Assembly (NCBI GenBank): GCA_019347595.1
Contig: JAHWLA010000125.1
Location: 1-8,089, forward strand
Source of the DNA: Actinomycetota bacterium
Lineage (GTDB): Bacteria; Actinomycetota; Acidimicrobiia; Acidimicrobiales; JAHWLA01
DNA: 8,089 nucleotides
Direction: 5' to 3'
Below are positions 7,501-8,089 of this stretch, one piece after another. The notes below the pieces were generated by a model, which ran no database searches, had not been told where the DNA came from, and worked only from the letters and a program-made list of their open reading frames with translations. The stretch's first letter is position 1. The number at the start of each line of letters is the position of its first letter. The position numbers were made by a program, and so were the translations under genes.

Positions 7501-7691
7501 GCGTCGACGCCGGCCTGTTCCCCGCCAACCCGGGCGGGCGGGGCGGCCGCGAGGGGTTCGAACACTGCACGTACTGCCCCTACGACCGGGTGTGCCCGGG
7601 CGACCGGCAGGCGGCGTGGGAGCGGCTGCAGGTCGACGTCGCTCTCGATCCGTATCGGCATTTGGCGCCCAGCGACGACGACGACCGGTGA
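4560..7691 (+). CDS. AddB/RecB-like PD-(D/E)XK nuclease with iron-sulfur cluster
   Basis: A 1,043-residue protein resembling the AddB-type subunit of bacterial helicase-nucleases that resect double-strand DNA ends for recombination. The N-terminal part looks like a degenerate superfamily 1 helicase. Where AddB has a P-loop this protein has only VGRPASRAL (14-22), without the GKS/T. Later helicase-like blocks are MAVVYRSARPYG (292-303), VFVGRVADAACLDLDTVFVLG (529-549) with MAEGAFPE after it, and AEERRDFLWVA (578-588). The C-terminal nuclease has RGNLIH (768-773), Asp887 in GRIDRVD, DYKSG (902-906) and QLPVY (926-930), the expected catalytic set. Cys739 in TCPRRFLFE together with Cys1003, Cys1006 and Cys1012 (C-x2-C-x5-C) should hold a 4Fe-4S cluster as in AddB. 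The ATG at 4560 is preferred because a TANNNT box lies 8 bases upstream; the frame is open further back, but that part is antisense-like shadow over MscS. Its stop overlaps the start of the helicase gene by 4 bases, so the two are probably made together. Confidence 0.88.
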   Translation: MTEGAGATARWVPVGRPASRALADAVTRAKGGDPLTPVTVAVPSVYAGLGLRRVLTAVLSGLLNVRFLVPARVAELLGAPRLAAAGRHPLTRALRAEAVRSALAADPGPFGDVAVHPATVRSVERAFTELRRAGPAAAAGMARGDERSRHLARVVATVRAATADCYDEHDLFIAAAETVRRDRTALDEVGHVVLHLPRRVGAADATLFGELAAAGGLTVLLGWTGDATADEPSRRVADRLGAPPPPADGPRALPLTATAERIVVAPDPDVEVRTVVRAVADRMAAGHPLDRMAVVYRSARPYGLLVHEHLAAAGIPHSGPAVRTLAQTAAGRVLLGLLRLPAERFSRRAVVGWLDSGPILETPAGDRAPAPRWDALSRAVGIMAGDAAWHDALVRHGRNLAHRLQALEDEGEGDDGQARGLRAELDHVARLDAFVGELIANATPPVRLSWTACAEWGRTMLARYLGGDARRGAWPDEELEAARAVESALDGLCALDAISTPGDAAAFATVLEEQLRAPFGRQGRFGDGVFVGRVADAACLDLDTVFVLGMAEGAFPERHRPDPLLAASPDRDPSYRRAEERRDFLWVASTAPERVLSYPAADQRGQRERLPSRWLLDAASALAERRLYTDDLATHPRAPWLDRVASFPSLLTHGGVAAAGSAQEVRLAALLAWTAAGGRPREHPLLSTEPRLALGLEAIAARRSHRLSRWTGLVGPLAGEAGVFEDVQSPTGVQTWATCPRRFLFERVLRVAETLRPEDELQMSAVDRGNLIHAALERFLDAVPARTSPTQPWTAEERAQLDAVVDDLFADAERRGTTGRPVLWRGQRRAIRRDVLGLLDRDEEMRAELGVVPVAGELSFGLDADGLPPVEVVTPSGRKVSFRGRIDRVDVAPDATRMVVFDYKSGSDIAYRALGADPVKGGRLLQLPVYALAARLRYGDIPTEAAYWFVGEKAGYRRIPVALDERTTRRLHEVLEAVGEGVDAGLFPANPGGRGGREGFEHCTYCPYDRVCPGDRQAAWERLQVDVALDPYRHLAPSDDDDR

Positions 7692-8089
7692 CCACGGCGA
7701 TGCCCACCGACGAGCAGGCCCGTCACGCCGTGCGGACGCGGCTCGACGCCACCCTCTTCGTGGAGGCGGGCGCGGGCACGGGGAAGACCACCGAGCTCGT
7801 GCGCCGCGTGGTGAACCTCGTGCGCGCCGGGGCGTCGATCGCCCGCACGGCCGCCATCACGTTCACGGAGAAGGCGGCAGCCGAACTGCGCGACCGCATC
7901 CGCATCGAGTTGGAGCGCACCGCGGCCGACGGCGACGAGGCGTGCGCTCGTGCCGTCGTCGAGGTCGACGACGCCGCCATCCAGACGCTGCACGGCTTCG
8001 CCCAGAGGATCCTGTCGACCCATCCGGTCGAGGCCGGCCTGCCGCCGGGCTTCGAGGTGGTGGGCGAGACCGAATCGTCGGTCTCCTTC
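7688..8089 (+). CDS. UvrD/RecB-family ATP-dependent helicase (AddA-like), 5' part only
   Basis: The first 134 residues of a superfamily 1A DNA helicase; the rest lies beyond the window. The Q motif region PTDEQ is at 6-10, a perfect Walker A GAGTGKTT at 28-35, motif Ia AAITFTEKAAAELRDRI at 55-71 and the motif Ib/Ic-type block AAIQTLHGFAQRIL at 96-109. These match AddA/RecB-type helicases that translocate on single-stranded DNA using ATP. The GTG at 7688 overlaps the TGA of the upstream gene as GTGA, a usual sign of translational coupling. An ATG at 7700 would also keep the Q motif. Together with the upstream P-loop-less nuclease it should form an AddAB-like complex in which this subunit supplies the motor. 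Whether it also has its own nuclease domain, as AddA and AdnB do, cannot be seen here. Confidence 0.9.
   Translation, partial: MTTAMPTDEQARHAVRTRLDATLFVEAGAGTGKTTELVRRVVNLVRAGASIARTAAITFTEKAAAELRDRIRIELERTAADGDEACARAVVEVDDAAIQTLHGFAQRILSTHPVEAGLPPGFEVVGETESSVSF

Noticed and set aside
5469..7661. 730-codon minus-strand reading frame
   Set aside because: It is antisense to the AddB-like gene, whose catalytic and cluster-binding motifs are unmistakable. The antisense product is Arg/Gly/Pro-rich with no recognisable domain.
1..8089. Defence island, mobile element or other novel system
   Set aside because: No transposase, integrase, terminal repeats, CRISPR repeats, toxin-antitoxin pair or known defence gene is seen. 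The AddAB-like pair is ordinary repair machinery, and the patatin lacks neighbours of a nucleotidyltransferase-based (CBASS-type) signalling system.

Overview
The window is a very G+C-rich stretch with strong G/C preference at third codon positions. It looks like an actinobacterial chromosome, and an uncultivated Acidimicrobiia-like lineage would fit. That placement is inferred from base composition, a DUF5130-type protein of a family known mainly from Actinomycetota, and the style of the patatin and AddB-like proteins. No marker gene fixes the taxonomy. There are no tRNA or rRNA genes, CRISPR arrays, insertion sequences or phage genes that I can see.

Layout. Positions 1-168 (minus) hold an internal fragment of a type I glutamine synthetase, cut by the window edge at one end and by a nearly pure G tract (166-240) at the other. 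This looks like an assembly or sequencing artefact, or a chimeric join. After the tract come a small DUF5130/TPM-like protein (plus, 261-656) and, convergent with it, an FAD-binding oxidase of the alkyldihydroxyacetonephosphate synthase family (minus, 669-2270). A GC hairpin separates these two. A possible 72-codon gene of unknown function (plus, 2287-2505) lies between the oxidase and a patatin-like phospholipase (minus, 2525-3541). Divergent from the patatin is a MscS-type mechanosensitive channel (plus, 3574-4500). Next is a 1,043-residue AddB/RecB-like nuclease with an iron-sulfur PD-(D/E)XK domain (plus, 4560-7691). It overlaps by 4 bases a UvrD/RecB-type helicase that runs off the end of the window (plus, 7688-8089).

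How the genes relate. The oxidase and patatin share a strand and both belong to lipid-related families, so a role in membrane lipid metabolism is possible but not shown. The last two genes form a translationally coupled pair that should encode a two-subunit AddAB-like helicase-nuclease for double-strand break processing. The first subunit appears to have lost its P-loop and the second carries a perfect one. The MscS channel is a stand-alone osmotic safety valve.

I do not see a convincing new system. The points most worth a second look are the G tract with the broken glnA, the pair of TANNNT-8 nt-ATG arrangements that suggest leaderless transcripts, the unrecognised 72-codon gene, and the P-loop-less AddB-like subunit.
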